Assembly: GCF_001542625.1 (NCBI RefSeq)
Contig: NZ_CP016279.1
Coordinates: 4,650,001-4,714,000, forward strand
Source of the DNA: Streptomyces griseochromogenes
GTDB lineage: Bacteria > Actinomycetota > Actinomycetes > Streptomycetales > Streptomycetaceae
Direction: 5' to 3'
Length of the DNA stretch: 64,000 nucleotides
This document shows positions 28,542 to 37,418 of this stretch, piece by piece (position 1 is the first letter of the stretch; each line of letters starts with the position of its first letter). Made by a program: the position numbers and the translations under genes. The notes under the pieces were generated by a model. It saw only the letters and a list, made by a program, of their open reading frames with translations. It was not told where the DNA came from and ran no database searches.

Positions 28542-29528
28542 TCACCACAGTGTTTCCAGCGTCTTGCGCAGGTTGTACTCGGCGATGCCCGCCATGTCCG
28601 CCCGGTCGGGGAAGTCCCCGTCGAGCAGTCGCAGTGGTCCGGCAGTCAGTGAGAGCCGCTGTGCCAGCAGGTAGAGAGCGAGCCGGTCCTCGTCCAGTCC
28701 GTCCACCGCCAGCGCCCGGTAGGCATCGCCCAGGCGGATCTGCAGGAAGACGTGCTCCCACTCGACGTCGAAGTACATCGACCCCTCGATGTCGATCGCC
28801 ACGGGGTTCCCCTCCGCGTCCACCAGCACATGGTCGGGACCGAGTTCACCGTGCACGACCGCATACCGCGCGCGCGGCCGCACCGCCGCCGCCAGGCTGC
28901 GCAACCGCTCCTCCAGGCGCACGCGGACTCCGGCGATCCGCGGATCACGCGACGCGGCCTCGGCGAGGTCCCGCAGCGCACGTTCGAGGACCACTTGCTC
29001 GCACGACGTCCCGCGTGACGTTCCTCCCGCGTCGACCACGGCCACCTTGCCGTACCCGGACGCCCGGTGGCGCCGCATCGCCTCCAGAGCGTCCCCGAGC
29101 CGGCGCAGGACCGGGGCGGCCGCGCGTGGGTCGCGCGCGAGGAGTCGCTCCAGACTCTCGCCCGGGATGTCCTCGACGACCGCGAGATCCGACGGGTAGT
29201 GGACGCCGTCGCGGTCGACGAGACGGATCGCCGGGACGCGGACGCCGAGTGCGTGCAGCCGCGTGTGGGCGGCCTCGAACAGACCGAGTCCGAGGCCGGG
29301 CGAGAACGGGTCGGTGAGGTCGTCGTCGCCCTCGGCCGCCGGCCAGTAGTTCTCGGTGTTGTCCCATACGTACGCGATCGCCGTCGTCGCGTCGTCCATC
29401 ACCAGGCGGTACACGCCCTTCCTACTGCCGCCCGCGACCGGCTCGACCGCGTCCAGCCGCCGCCCGCCGCCCAGCGCGGCCCGTGCGGCGCCCGCCAACC
29501 GGTCCCGCGTCACTGCCCTGGGTGCCAC
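28542..29528 (-). CDS. aminoglycoside phosphotransferase-like kinase
   Basis: A 328-residue protein of the APH/choline-kinase fold. The catalytic loop reads VVHGELGPDHVLVD (HGxLxxDH in place of HGDLHxxN), followed by AIDIEGSMYFDVEWEHVFLQ, which carries the metal-binding Asp. The N-lobe has VAGGSRKGVYRLVMDD and VEDIPGESLERLLA. Family members phosphorylate small molecules with ATP. The GTG start at 29528 is chosen with GAGAGG upstream. It lies 128 bases downstream of the DUF5825-like gene on the same strand, so it could belong to the RiPP-type cluster as a tailoring or self-resistance kinase, but the gap leaves this open. Confidence 0.8.
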   Translation of the reverse strand: MAPRAVTRDRLAGAARAALGGGRRLDAVEPVAGGSRKGVYRLVMDDATTAIAYVWDNTENYWPAAEGDDDLTDPFSPGLGLGLFEAAHTRLHALGVRVPAIRLVDRDGVHYPSDLAVVEDIPGESLERLLARDPRAAAPVLRRLGDALEAMRRHRASGYGKVAVVDAGGTSRGTSCEQVVLERALRDLAEAASRDPRIAGVRVRLEERLRSLAAAVRPRARYAVVHGELGPDHVLVDAEGNPVAIDIEGSMYFDVEWEHVFLQIRLGDAYRALAVDGLDEDRLALYLLAQRLSLTAGPLRLLDGDFPDRADMAGIAEYNLRKTLETLW

Positions 29529-29656
29529 GTTCCGAACCGCCTCTCCGTCAGGACAACTCGCGCACCCTACGGGACCATCGTCGCGGAGACGATCAGTTTG
29601 TTCCGCGCCGGGTCCGGGGCTGTGCCGCCCGGGTCGCTCCGCGCAGACGGCACGGC

Positions 29657-30316
29657 CTACACGGCCATCGCCTCCTGGAGCCAGCGGGAGACGTGGTAAG
29701 GCAGCCACCAGGCGAGCTCGTCCGCTCGCAGGACCAGGTGTTCGGCGGTGAGCTCTTCCAGGATGTCGGGGGCGATGTCCGCTTGGTGCACGCCTCGGTC
29801 GAGTCGGGCGATGGCGGCCGGGTAGCGGGGGTCGTCGGCGGTGAACCGGCGTAGATCGCCCCAGCGCCGGTCGCGGATCTGCAGAAAGCCCGGCCCCCGA
29901 CGCCATATCAGTTTGCAGAGGTAGTGACGGGTTCGCCAGGCGTGCAGAGCGGTGTCGGCGTCGGCGAGGCCGTGGACGGTGCGTGGCGGATGGAGGTGGG
30001 ACAGCACCTTCCAGAGGTGGTCGGCGCGGTCCGGGGGCAGGCGCAGATCCCAGTCGACCTGGACGGCGCGGGCCGTCAGGTCGCGGATCAGGCAGAGCCG
30101 GTCGACCGCCGCGCGGGCGGCGGCCTGCCCGGGCGTGGCGAGGTCCACGGGGCTGTCGAGTTCGGCGCGTCGCGCGCCCATGGCCCACAGCCGTTCGGCG
30201 TCGCCGGGCTCAGCGGTGAGCGGGACGCGGCCCAGGGACATGCCCGGCAGCGTCCGGGCCTGAGCGTCGTGGTCGCGCCAGGCCTGGACGGCCGGGCTCG
30301 GAGTGCTCGGTGGCAT
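29657..30316 (-). CDS. DUF5825-like RiPP cluster protein
   Basis: A 219-residue soluble protein without catalytic motifs that I recognise. It has a conserved-looking middle (LCLIRDLTARAVQVDWDLRL) and an end HHVS-free but aromatic-rich (HYLCKLIWRRGPGFLQIRD, then WWLPYHVSRWL). The position directly after a B12-type radical SAM gene (48 bases) and the sequence type suggest DUF5825, a family I associate with such maturases; this is from memory and should be checked. The ATG at 30316 follows AAGGACCGACC. It may bind the precursor or the maturase. Confidence 0.6.
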   Translation of the reverse strand: MPPSTPSPAVQAWRDHDAQARTLPGMSLGRVPLTAEPGDAERLWAMGARRAELDSPVDLATPGQAAARAAVDRLCLIRDLTARAVQVDWDLRLPPDRADHLWKVLSHLHPPRTVHGLADADTALHAWRTRHYLCKLIWRRGPGFLQIRDRRWGDLRRFTADDPRYPAAIARLDRGVHQADIAPDILEELTAEHLVLRADELAWWLPYHVSRWLQEAMAV

Positions 30317-30364
30317 GGTCGGTCCTTGTCGGTGGCCGGAGTCGGATCGGCGAGGAAGGCGGGG

Positions 30365-32326
30365 TCAGGGGAGTGCGGGAGCCGATGCGGCGGGCGTCGC
30401 GGTGACGGGTGCGCCGGCCGGTTCGGCCGTGGGGCGGGTGTGCACATGGCTCATGTAGTCCAGGCGCAGGAAGTCCTGGTTGACGGAGGCAGGTGCGATG
30501 TGGACGTACTGGCCCGCGTCCGTGAAGGTCACGCCGAGGTCCGTCCAGTCGTTCAGAAGGCCTCGCACGTCCTCGGGAGCGCGTTCGGCGAAGGCGGGGA
30601 CGGAGGTCGCCTTGCGGTGCAGGGCCGCGGGGGAGTGCGGCTGGTCCAGGAGCCGGAAGACCGCGACGGCGAACGGGTCGGTCAGGCGCAGGGTCTGCCA
30701 GTCGAAGGAGGGCCTCCGGCTGACCAGGACGATCTCGTCCCCCAGGTCGGTGTGGGTGAGCCTGGCGTCGGTGTGGTGCTTCTTCCATGTGGCGATGGCG
30801 TCGTTCAGCCGGGTCACCGTGTCCTTCTCGATGCCGCGTTCGGGGGCCTGGAAGACGTAGGCCAGGTCGTGGAGTTCCGCCTCGGGCAGGTCGTAGGTGA
30901 AGGTGTAGTGCTCCTCCGGGCGCAGCCCGGTGAAGCCCAGTTCGGGCCGCTTGAAGTAGGGGCTGAAGCGCTCGATGGCGATCCGGGCGGACAGGTCGAC
31001 CGGCGGGTTCAGGTGTTCCAGCGCGGGCAGTTGGCGGATCACGGGGTCGTAGTCCTCGGCGGTCTCACCGGGGAAGCCGTGCAGATAGTTCCAGGACACG
31101 GACAGTCCCGTCTCGGCCGCGTCCCGGAGCATGCGCACGTTCTGGCAGCCGCTGACTCCCTTGTCCATGAGGTCGAGCACCCTGCTGTTGAGGCTCTCGA
31201 TGCCCGGCTGTACGTAGATGAGTCCGGCGTCGGCGAGGACCTGCAGCTGCGGGCGGCGCATGTTCGCCTTGATCTCGATGTGCATGCGCAGGTCGTAACC
31301 GCTGTCGATGATGCGGGGCAGCACGCTGGACAGGTACCGCATGTCGAGGATGTTGTCGACGACGTACATGTCGAGGACGCGATGGCGCTCCGCCAGGTCC
31401 ATGATCTCCTGGTAGAAGGTGTCGGGGCTCTTGCTGCGGAACTGCATGAACGAGCCGTTCAGACCGCAGAACGTGCAGTGGTGCTTCTCGCCCCACCAGC
31501 AGCCGCGCGCGCCCTCGACGACCAGTTTCGGCTCCACCCAGTTACGGGCGACCGACTCGGCGAGGCGTTCGAAGTAGCCGCTGTAGTCGGGAGGCAGGAT
31601 CGCCGCCGGGGGCAGGGGACCGGTGGGCATCGGGTTGGCGGTCGACGCCGTGCCGCCGTCACCGCGGTGGCACAGGCCCGGAATGTCGGCCAGCACGGCC
31701 GCCCCCGATCCGTCCCGCAGCGCTTCGAGCAGCCGCGGGAAGGCGTCCTCACCCTCACCGCGTACGACGAAATCGACGAACGGGAAGTTGCGGTGCACGG
31801 CCGCGCCCTGTTCGGCGTCGCAGTTGGCGCCGCCCATGACCGTCACGATGTGCGGGGCGAGCCGCTTGATGTGCCGGGCCGCGGCCAGGGCGGCGGTGTT
31901 CTGCTGGAACGTGGACGTCAGCCCCACGACATCGGGCGCGAGCTCGGCCACCCGCCGCGCGACCTCCGTCACGAACTCGGGCACGATCTCGTGCAGTTGG
32001 CGTGTCATACGCATCCGTGCCGAGCGCAGCTTGCCGGTCATCATCTCGGTGAACTCGGCGTCCTTCCAGGCCGGATCGTCGTACAGGGCACTGGAGAAGA
32101 CCCAGTCGCCGCAGCCGAGGAAGTAGGACGACAGCGCGTAGTACTCGTAGTCCTCGGCGGCGAACTCGGTGCGCCGGGTGATCCAGTCGGTGAATTCCAG
32201 GTTGGCGTGCAGCACCTCGCACGTCGCGCCCGCAACGCGCTCGTCGACACTGCGTTTGAGGATGCCCAGGGCCAAGGAGGGCAGGTCGATGGGCGACCAG
32301 GGCATGTTGAGCAGGAGAACGCGCAC
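30365..32326 (-). CDS. B12-binding radical SAM RiPP maturase (C-methyltransferase type)
   Basis: A 653-residue enzyme. The N-terminal ~220 residues form a cobalamin-binding Rossmann-like domain (MRVLLLNMPW, PDVVGLTSTFQQNT, VMGGANCD, VVRGEGEDAFP). The radical SAM motif is RGCWWGEKHHCTFCGLNG: C276, C284 and C287, a CX7CX2C pattern rather than the usual CX3CX2C. This version and its context are characteristic of the 'RiPP maturation radical SAM protein 1' family, thought to methylate unreactive carbons of a peptide. Residues ~520-653 may form a winged-helix-like domain for peptide binding. The GTG at 32326 follows AAGGAG. Translation of the precursor gene ends 93 bases upstream. Confidence 0.9.
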   Translation of the reverse strand: MRVLLLNMPWSPIDLPSLALGILKRSVDERVAGATCEVLHANLEFTDWITRRTEFAAEDYEYYALSSYFLGCGDWVFSSALYDDPAWKDAEFTEMMTGKLRSARMRMTRQLHEIVPEFVTEVARRVAELAPDVVGLTSTFQQNTAALAAARHIKRLAPHIVTVMGGANCDAEQGAAVHRNFPFVDFVVRGEGEDAFPRLLEALRDGSGAAVLADIPGLCHRGDGGTASTANPMPTGPLPPAAILPPDYSGYFERLAESVARNWVEPKLVVEGARGCWWGEKHHCTFCGLNGSFMQFRSKSPDTFYQEIMDLAERHRVLDMYVVDNILDMRYLSSVLPRIIDSGYDLRMHIEIKANMRRPQLQVLADAGLIYVQPGIESLNSRVLDLMDKGVSGCQNVRMLRDAAETGLSVSWNYLHGFPGETAEDYDPVIRQLPALEHLNPPVDLSARIAIERFSPYFKRPELGFTGLRPEEHYTFTYDLPEAELHDLAYVFQAPERGIEKDTVTRLNDAIATWKKHHTDARLTHTDLGDEIVLVSRRPSFDWQTLRLTDPFAVAVFRLLDQPHSPAALHRKATSVPAFAERAPEDVRGLLNDWTDLGVTFTDAGQYVHIAPASVNQDFLRLDYMSHVHTRPTAEPAGAPVTATPAASAPALP

Positions 32327-32419
32327 GGTCGGCTCCTTGAGGGACGGCGCAGGCAGAAGGGCGGGAGGAACGGGGAGCCCGGCCGGCCCGTGTGCTCGAC
32401 GGGCCGGCCGGGCCGTTGT

Positions 32420-32545
32420 TCACTCCTCGTCGTCGCCGCCCTCGTCGGCGTTGCGGAACGGGATGGTGATCGTGATGCCGATGCCCGGCTTGCGGTTCTC
32501 CTCGTCGCCCGCGAGCGGGTCGTTGTGGATGATGTCCTTCTGCAC
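32420..32545 (-). CDS. putative RiPP precursor peptide (41 residues)
   Basis: A short gene, easily missed. GTG at 32545 is preceded by AAGGAGGAAGACC, one of the strongest ribosome sites in the window. The 41-residue product has an N-terminal leader-like part (MQKDIIHNDPLAGDEENRK), a hydrophobic, beta-branched middle (PGIGITITIPF, residues 20-30) and an acidic tail (RNADEGGDDEE). The alternating Ile/Thr between P20 and P29 is a plausible substrate for carbon methylation by the radical SAM protein 93 bases downstream. Two prolines bracket it, and a prolyl-oligopeptidase-family gene lies 57 bases upstream. It has no Cys or Ser-rich core, so it is not a lanthipeptide. Function inferred from context. 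Confidence 0.75.
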   Translation of the reverse strand: MQKDIIHNDPLAGDEENRKPGIGITITIPFRNADEGGDDEE

Positions 32546-32602
32546 GGTCTTCCTCCTTCTGTGACGGGGATGGTGCTGTGCGAGCCCGGTCCCGCTGTTG
32601 CC

Positions 32603-34456
32603 TCAGCGGGACCGGGGCCCTCCGGCGGGTGCCGGGGGACGTCCGGGGGCGCGCGGCGCCGGGTCGGGCAACCGGTCGCGCAGAAAGAACAGGGACCGGC
32701 GCAGGACGGCGACGTGCGTGGCGCCGTCGTAGCCGTCGTGTCCGCTGTCCAGCCACATGGCCTCGTGCGGTACGTCCGCCGCGGCCAGCGCGGCGAGATA
32801 GGTACGGATCTGCCCGGGCGGGCATTTGGCGTCCCGGGTCGCGCCGACCACGAGCAGCGGTGCCGTGACCGCCGCCGCGTAGGAGAGGGGCGAACTGCTG
32901 GCGTAACGTTCCGGCACCTCGTCCGGAGTGCCGCCGAACAGCCGGATGTCCAGGGCCCGCAGCGCCGGCGTGGTCGCCCGGTGGGCGGTGACCCAGTCGG
33001 CGACCGGCTTGACGGCGATGCCGGCCTGCCACAGCCCGGGGCGGGTGCCGAGGGCGAGCAGCACCAGGTAGGCGCCCCAGGACACACCCCACAGCGCGCT
33101 CGCGTCACCGGCGACGAGGCCCCGGGAGACGAGCTCGGCGCGGACCGCGGCCAGGTCCTCCACCTGCGTGTGGCCGACTCCGGCGGGGAACGCGCGCCGC
33201 CAGCGCGGCCCGTACCCGGTGGAGCCGCGGTAGTTGACGCGGACGACCGCGTAGCCGGAGGCCACCAGCGAGTGCACCGTGGCGTCGTAGGCGTCCCGGT
33301 CGTGGTCGGCCGGTCCGCCGTGTACCAGGAAGACGGCGGGCGGCGGCACGCGGCCGTCCCGTTCCGGCAGGCTCAGCAGGGTGTGCAGGCGTCCCCACGC
33401 CGTGGACGTCCACCGAGCGGTGTGTCTGCCGGGGACGACGGTCGAGAGGCCGGGCGGGGGCAGTGCCATGCCGTCCGTGGCGTGCGCGACGGGCGGGTGG
33501 GCGGTGTCGGTCCACAGATAGTCGACCGCTCCGCCGGTGCGGGGCGCCGCGTCCAGCAGGCTGCCGGCGGGCGTGGGTACGATCCTGCGCGCCCGGGAGC
33601 CCAGGTCCACGCGGTACAGCAGGGAGCGGCCGTGCCGGTCCTGACGCACCAGCACCTCGCGGGTCCGCGGATACCAGCGGGCGCTGATCTCCGTGTCGAA
33701 CGTGCACCAGCGGTGCGTACGCAGTCCTTCCTCCGGTGTCCAGGTGGCCGGGGCGTAGCAGTCCCCGAGGTCCTGGACCAGCAGCAGCTCGCGGTGTCCG
33801 GGCCGGGACGAGAAACCTTGGCACCACAGGCCGGTGCCGGACCGGTGGGATCCGGGCACTGCGGAGACGGTACGACCGGGTTCGGGCAGGCCGGGTCCGG
33901 AACGGCCGGAGCCGGGCAGTGTGGCGACGGTACGGCCGTCGGTTGTGACGACCGTGACCGCCGCCGCGTCGTCGGCCGACGACGCCAGGGCGATCAGAGT
34001 GCCGTCGGGGGCGAAGCCGCCCAGTCGGCACGGTGCGGAGGTGCGCAGCACCTCGTGCGGGGCGCGGCCGCGCCGCCCCACCAGCAGTACCGTCTCCCGT
34101 CCGAGGGCGACGGCCGCGACGACCGCTCCGCCCGCGGTCACGGCCAGCCCGCGCGGTTGCCCGGCCGGCGCACCCGGCAGGCCCGGCAGCCGCGGGCCGC
34201 CGTCGAAGTGCTGAAACCACCAGCGGCCAGTGTCCGTCGCGTCCTGCTCGAACCACCACACGTAGCCGTCGGCGTCGATCGCGCAGTGGGCCGTGCCGCC
34301 GGGGGTGTCGGTGACCTGGCGGGCCCGGCGGGCCCCGGAGTCCCACGTGAAGACCTCGCACCGCCCGCCGGAGTCCGCGGTGAACACCATGCGGCTGGGG
34401 TCCGCCGGGCACACGTCGGGGAGGGTTGCGACGAACACCTGGTAAGGGCTGGTCAT
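32603..34456 (-). CDS. S9-family (prolyl oligopeptidase-like) peptidase
   Basis: A 617-residue serine peptidase. Residues ~1-370 are an atypical beta-propeller (WDSGARRARQVTDTPGG, YAPATWTPEEG). The C-terminal alpha/beta-hydrolase has HGGPADHD (oxyanion region), GVSWGAYL with the catalytic Ser, VVGATRDAKCP with the Asp and DSGHDGY with the His. There is no signal peptide, so it acts in the cytosol on short peptides. The ATG at 34456 overlaps the MFS stop (ATGA) and the precursor gene follows by 57 bases, so it is a good candidate for removing the leader or tail of the RiPP, perhaps at P20 or P29. Confidence 0.87.
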   Translation of the reverse strand: MTSPYQVFVATLPDVCPADPSRMVFTADSGGRCEVFTWDSGARRARQVTDTPGGTAHCAIDADGYVWWFEQDATDTGRWWFQHFDGGPRLPGLPGAPAGQPRGLAVTAGGAVVAAVALGRETVLLVGRRGRAPHEVLRTSAPCRLGGFAPDGTLIALASSADDAAAVTVVTTDGRTVATLPGSGRSGPGLPEPGRTVSAVPGSHRSGTGLWCQGFSSRPGHRELLLVQDLGDCYAPATWTPEEGLRTHRWCTFDTEISARWYPRTREVLVRQDRHGRSLLYRVDLGSRARRIVPTPAGSLLDAAPRTGGAVDYLWTDTAHPPVAHATDGMALPPPGLSTVVPGRHTARWTSTAWGRLHTLLSLPERDGRVPPPAVFLVHGGPADHDRDAYDATVHSLVASGYAVVRVNYRGSTGYGPRWRRAFPAGVGHTQVEDLAAVRAELVSRGLVAGDASALWGVSWGAYLVLLALGTRPGLWQAGIAVKPVADWVTAHRATTPALRALDIRLFGGTPDEVPERYASSSPLSYAAAVTAPLLVVGATRDAKCPPGQIRTYLAALAAADVPHEAMWLDSGHDGYDGATHVAVLRRSLFFLRDRLPDPAPRAPGRPPAPAGGPRSR

Positions 34457-35853
34457 GACCGACTCCCCGGGGACGATCCGGCAGGGCGGGTGTCCTCGTG
34501 CGCGTCCCCGGGGACGGCAGGCCGCAGCACGGTGCGGGCCGTGCGCTGCGTGTGGACCGCGAGCAGGGCCAGGACGGCGCCGCAGGTCAGGGCCGGTGCC
34601 CGCGGGCCGCCCCAGGTCACCAGGGCGGCCGCGACAGCGGGCGCCACGGCGGCCGTGACGGCGGTGGCGGATCCGAGTACGGCCCCGGTCCGGGACTGCA
34701 GATCCTGAGGGACGGCGAGGACGGCGGCGCCGCCCAGGACGACGGTGACCACCGGAAGTACCAGGCACAGCGCGGAGAAACACAGCCCCCAGAGCCAAGG
34801 ACGGTCGGCCGCCGACAGCGCGGCACACGGCGGGAGCAGCAGCCACGTGGCCGCCGTCAGCGACCGATGAGCGCCGAACCGTTTCACGATCCGCGCCGCC
34901 ACCAGCGAACCGACCATGCCCGCCGCGCCGGAGGCCGCGAGCACCCCACCGGTGGTGGCACTTCCCGCGCCGGTGCCCAGAACGAACACCGCGGTATAGA
35001 ACAGCAGGGCCAACACCCCGCTCGCCACCGACGACCACAGCAGCACGAGTCGCAGCACGGGGGAGTGGACCACGGCGGCGAGGCCGGCCCGCAGCGCGCC
35101 GAAGGAAGGCCGACGTGACGCAAGGGGCTCTTTGCCGACCGGAGCCGACGATGCGTCGGGCGAGGATAAGGGCGTGCCTGGCGAAGCCACGTCAACGCTC
35201 GGAGAATCCAGGGGAGTACGAATGGCCCGCACTCCGAGAGCCGCCATGGCGTAGGAGACCGCGTCGACGGCGAACGGCAGGAAACGGCTCAGACCGAACA
35301 GGACGCCGCCCAGTGCCGGTCCCGCCACCAGCGCCGTCTGATCGCCCGCCTGGACTCCGGCCACGGCACGCGGCAGATCGTCCGGCGCCGCCAGCCGGCT
35401 CAGGGCCCCGCGCGCCGCGGTCTCGTAGGCCGTCGCGCACAGGCGCTCGGTCAGAGCCAGGCTCAGCAGGACCCACGGGGGCGGGTGGCGGAGACAGCAG
35501 ACGGCCAGGCCCGCCATCGCCAGCGATGCCGTCAGCGCCGAGCCGGTCATGAGGCGGCGCCGGTGGCCCCGATCGGACGGTACCGCGATGAGCGGCCCGA
35601 AGAACACACCGGCGAAGGCGGCCACGCTGGCGAACACGCCCGCTGTGCCAGGGCCGTGGCCCAGGTCCAGGAGCAGAAGCGGGAACACCAGCCCGGATGC
35701 CTGGCTGCCGAGTCCGTCGACGGCGTTGACGCACCACAGGACGGCGACGTCGCGTCGGCTGCCCGCACGGGACGCACTCCGCGGCGGGAGGGGAGCGGCG
35801 ACGGCCGCGGACGGCGGCTCCTCGTCGGCGGTACGCCGCGGTGGTCGAGACAC
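34453..35853 (-). CDS. MFS exporter of the RiPP-type cluster
   Basis: A 466-residue transporter with about 12 hydrophobic segments in two halves joined by a long hydrophilic loop (~residues 215-260). The N-half has DRGHRRRLMTG, the MFS loop 2-3 signature, and PSFGALRAGL begins the second half. It resembles the MFS_3/enterobactin-exporter-like group. The GTG at 35853 is chosen because GGAGG lies eight bases upstream; an upstream GTG at 35868 is an alternative. As first gene of the cluster, translationally coupled to the peptidase, it most likely exports the mature peptide and gives self-protection. Confidence 0.85.
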   Translation of the reverse strand: MSRPPRRTADEEPPSAAVAAPLPPRSASRAGSRRDVAVLWCVNAVDGLGSQASGLVFPLLLLDLGHGPGTAGVFASVAAFAGVFFGPLIAVPSDRGHRRRLMTGSALTASLAMAGLAVCCLRHPPPWVLLSLALTERLCATAYETAARGALSRLAAPDDLPRAVAGVQAGDQTALVAGPALGGVLFGLSRFLPFAVDAVSYAMAALGVRAIRTPLDSPSVDVASPGTPLSSPDASSAPVGKEPLASRRPSFGALRAGLAAVVHSPVLRLVLLWSSVASGVLALLFYTAVFVLGTGAGSATTGGVLAASGAAGMVGSLVAARIVKRFGAHRSLTAATWLLLPPCAALSAADRPWLWGLCFSALCLVLPVVTVVLGGAAVLAVPQDLQSRTGAVLGSATAVTAAVAPAVAAALVTWGGPRAPALTCGAVLALLAVHTQRTARTVLRPAVPGDAHEDTRPAGSSPGSRS

Positions 35854-36485
35854 GTCGATCTCCTCCACCCCCTGGATGTGCTGACAGTCCCCCGTGAGAA
35901 GGCCACCGGAGCGCCTACGCGGAAACGGCTGCCGAACCGAAGAATCTGGTCATCATGTGAGAGAAATGTGTACGAGATGCGAAAGCGAGCCGGAGCCTAA
36001 TCACCCGGGCGCGGCGGGAACAAGGGTCCGGAAGCTCCCCGCCGCTCGCTCGCCGCGCCGGATATGGCCGACAGTCGACTGGCCGAACGCGCGCGCCGAG
36101 GTCCCCTGTGGCATGCCTCGGCCGGCGCGCGCACAGGGCGCGGCGAACCGCTCCGGCGCTTCGCGATGGTGTACCCGGAAGACGACAGCGGTCTGTCCCG
36201 CGCCCTTCGGGCAAGGGTCGATCCGGCGCAAGCCATGAAGGCCGTACGCCTTCACCGGCCCGGACGGACGGTCATCGGCCTCCGGGAACCCGCGTGCGTG
36301 GGGGCGTTGCGGCGCCAAAGGAAGGCGTTCCCTGCCAGGGGCACGTGCCTCCGTATCCGCGCCACGCTGTTTCGGCGAGCGGCTCGGCGCGCTCGCTCGG
36401 TGGCGGTCGGCGCGAGCGCGTCACATTGGCCGACAATGCCCCCCAACAGAACCCAAACAGCAATCAACCATTCCGCCAGAGGGAG
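35854..36485. other. gene-less stretch upstream of the RiPP-type cluster
   Basis: About 630 bases between two leftward genes. The part near 35930-35990 is less GC-rich and probably carries the cluster promoter. A 13-residue minus-strand frame (MMTRFFGSAAVSA) lies at 35920-35961 without a ribosome site. Longer open frames in 36060-36480 look like chance frames in GC-rich DNA. No gene supported. Confidence 0.4.
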
Positions 36486-37022
36486 TCAGGCCGAGGGGCC
36501 CACATCGAGGCGCAGACGTACATAGTTCGCGTCGCAGGGGCCGGGCCGATGGTGCCCGTCGGGCATCCATCCGTGCCGGGCATAGAACGCCTGGGCTCGG
36601 CTGTTGCGTTCCCACGCTTCGAGCACCCCGGCCGTCAAGGACGCGTCGCGGAGGAACCGTACGAACGCCGCGTGCAACTGGCTGCCGATCCCCTGTCCCC
36701 AGCGCCCTGCACGGACGTGGATCTGATAGAGCTGAGCGGCGGAAGCGGCGTCCATGTCAGGGTCCAGCGGAGGGCCCATCGCCAGGATGCCCACCATCTC
36801 GCCTTCGCGCACGGCGCACAGCACCGTCTTGGTGTCGTCCTGGACGGCACGCATCCACATCTCCCGTCGGCTGGACCGCCCCTCGGGAGAGGTGAGCTCC
36901 GTCTCCGAATGTCCACCTGCCTGGTAGTACGCGGTGCGCGCCTGCGTGTGGAGGTCGGTGATCTCGTCCAGGTCGTCGAGGTTCGCCGTTCGCAGCGAGG
37001 TCTGGAAAGTCGTCACGATCAA
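36486..37022 (-). CDS. GNAT-family N-acetyltransferase
   Basis: A 176-178 residue acetyltransferase. The acetyl-CoA site is HVRAGRWGQGIGSQL (R/Q-x-x-G-x-G/A motif A), preceded by VGILAMG and AAQLYQI and followed by EAWERNSRAQAFYARHGW, the classic motif B. The start is uncertain: a TTG at 37022 has AGGAG six bases upstream, and a GTG at 37016 is the alternative. Family members acetylate amines of small molecules or proteins; the substrate is unknown. It stands alone and divergent from the small genes at 37182. Confidence 0.88.
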   Translation of the reverse strand: MIVTTFQTSLRTANLDDLDEITDLHTQARTAYYQAGGHSETELTSPEGRSSRREMWMRAVQDDTKTVLCAVREGEMVGILAMGPPLDPDMDAASAAQLYQIHVRAGRWGQGIGSQLHAAFVRFLRDASLTAGVLEAWERNSRAQAFYARHGWMPDGHHRPGPCDANYVRLRLDVGPSA

Positions 37023-37181
37023 GAGACGCTCCTGCTTCGATACGCAGTTTCCCACCCCGCTGTTCCGCCCGCCGACGGGGCGGCTGCTCTGGTTGATCCC
37101 ATCTGGGCCCGAGGGTGGATTGCCCTGCCGTGCCCGTGCCGCCGGTGGCGCAGAAAATCGAACACATGATTGAATCTGGCC

Positions 37182-37388
37182 ATGCGGCCGATTCCCGACG
37201 ACCTCACCCAAGCCCTGGAGGAGTGGCACACCACCTACCGCCGGCTGGCGGCCGAGCCACGCACCGCGCTGCGGCGAAGGCTCATCCGGCTGTCGGCGCA
37301 GGTGCTGTTCCATCCGTACTGGGACGGCGGCCGGCGGACGGCTGCGCGATCGAGCCTGTACACGGCGTGGCAGGAGAGAAGGAGCTGA
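37182..37388 (+). CDS. small hypothetical protein
   Basis: 68 residues starting MRPIPDDLTQALEEWHTTYR, rich in Arg and helix-forming residues, with LIRLSAQVLFHPYW in the middle. I do not recognise a family. The coding bias is good and it precedes a DUF6233-type gene by 30 bases, so the pair may be one transcript. The ribosome site before the ATG is weak. A TTG at 37170 would add four residues. Confidence 0.55.
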   Translation: MRPIPDDLTQALEEWHTTYRRLAAEPRTALRRRLIRLSAQVLFHPYWDGGRRTAARSSLYTAWQERRS

Positions 37389-37418
37389 CCATGTGCGTCG
37401 TCCCGTGCAGGGCGGCTG

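Noticed and set aside
29924..34708. A 1,594-codon forward open frame across the RiPP-type cluster.
   Set aside because: It is antisense to several genes with clear motifs. High GC makes long antisense frames common; its product has no recognisable domain and low-complexity composition.
36064..36525. Forward frame of 153 codons between the RiPP-type cluster and the GNAT gene.
   Set aside because: No ribosome site, Arg-rich chance-like composition, and it runs antisense into the GNAT gene.
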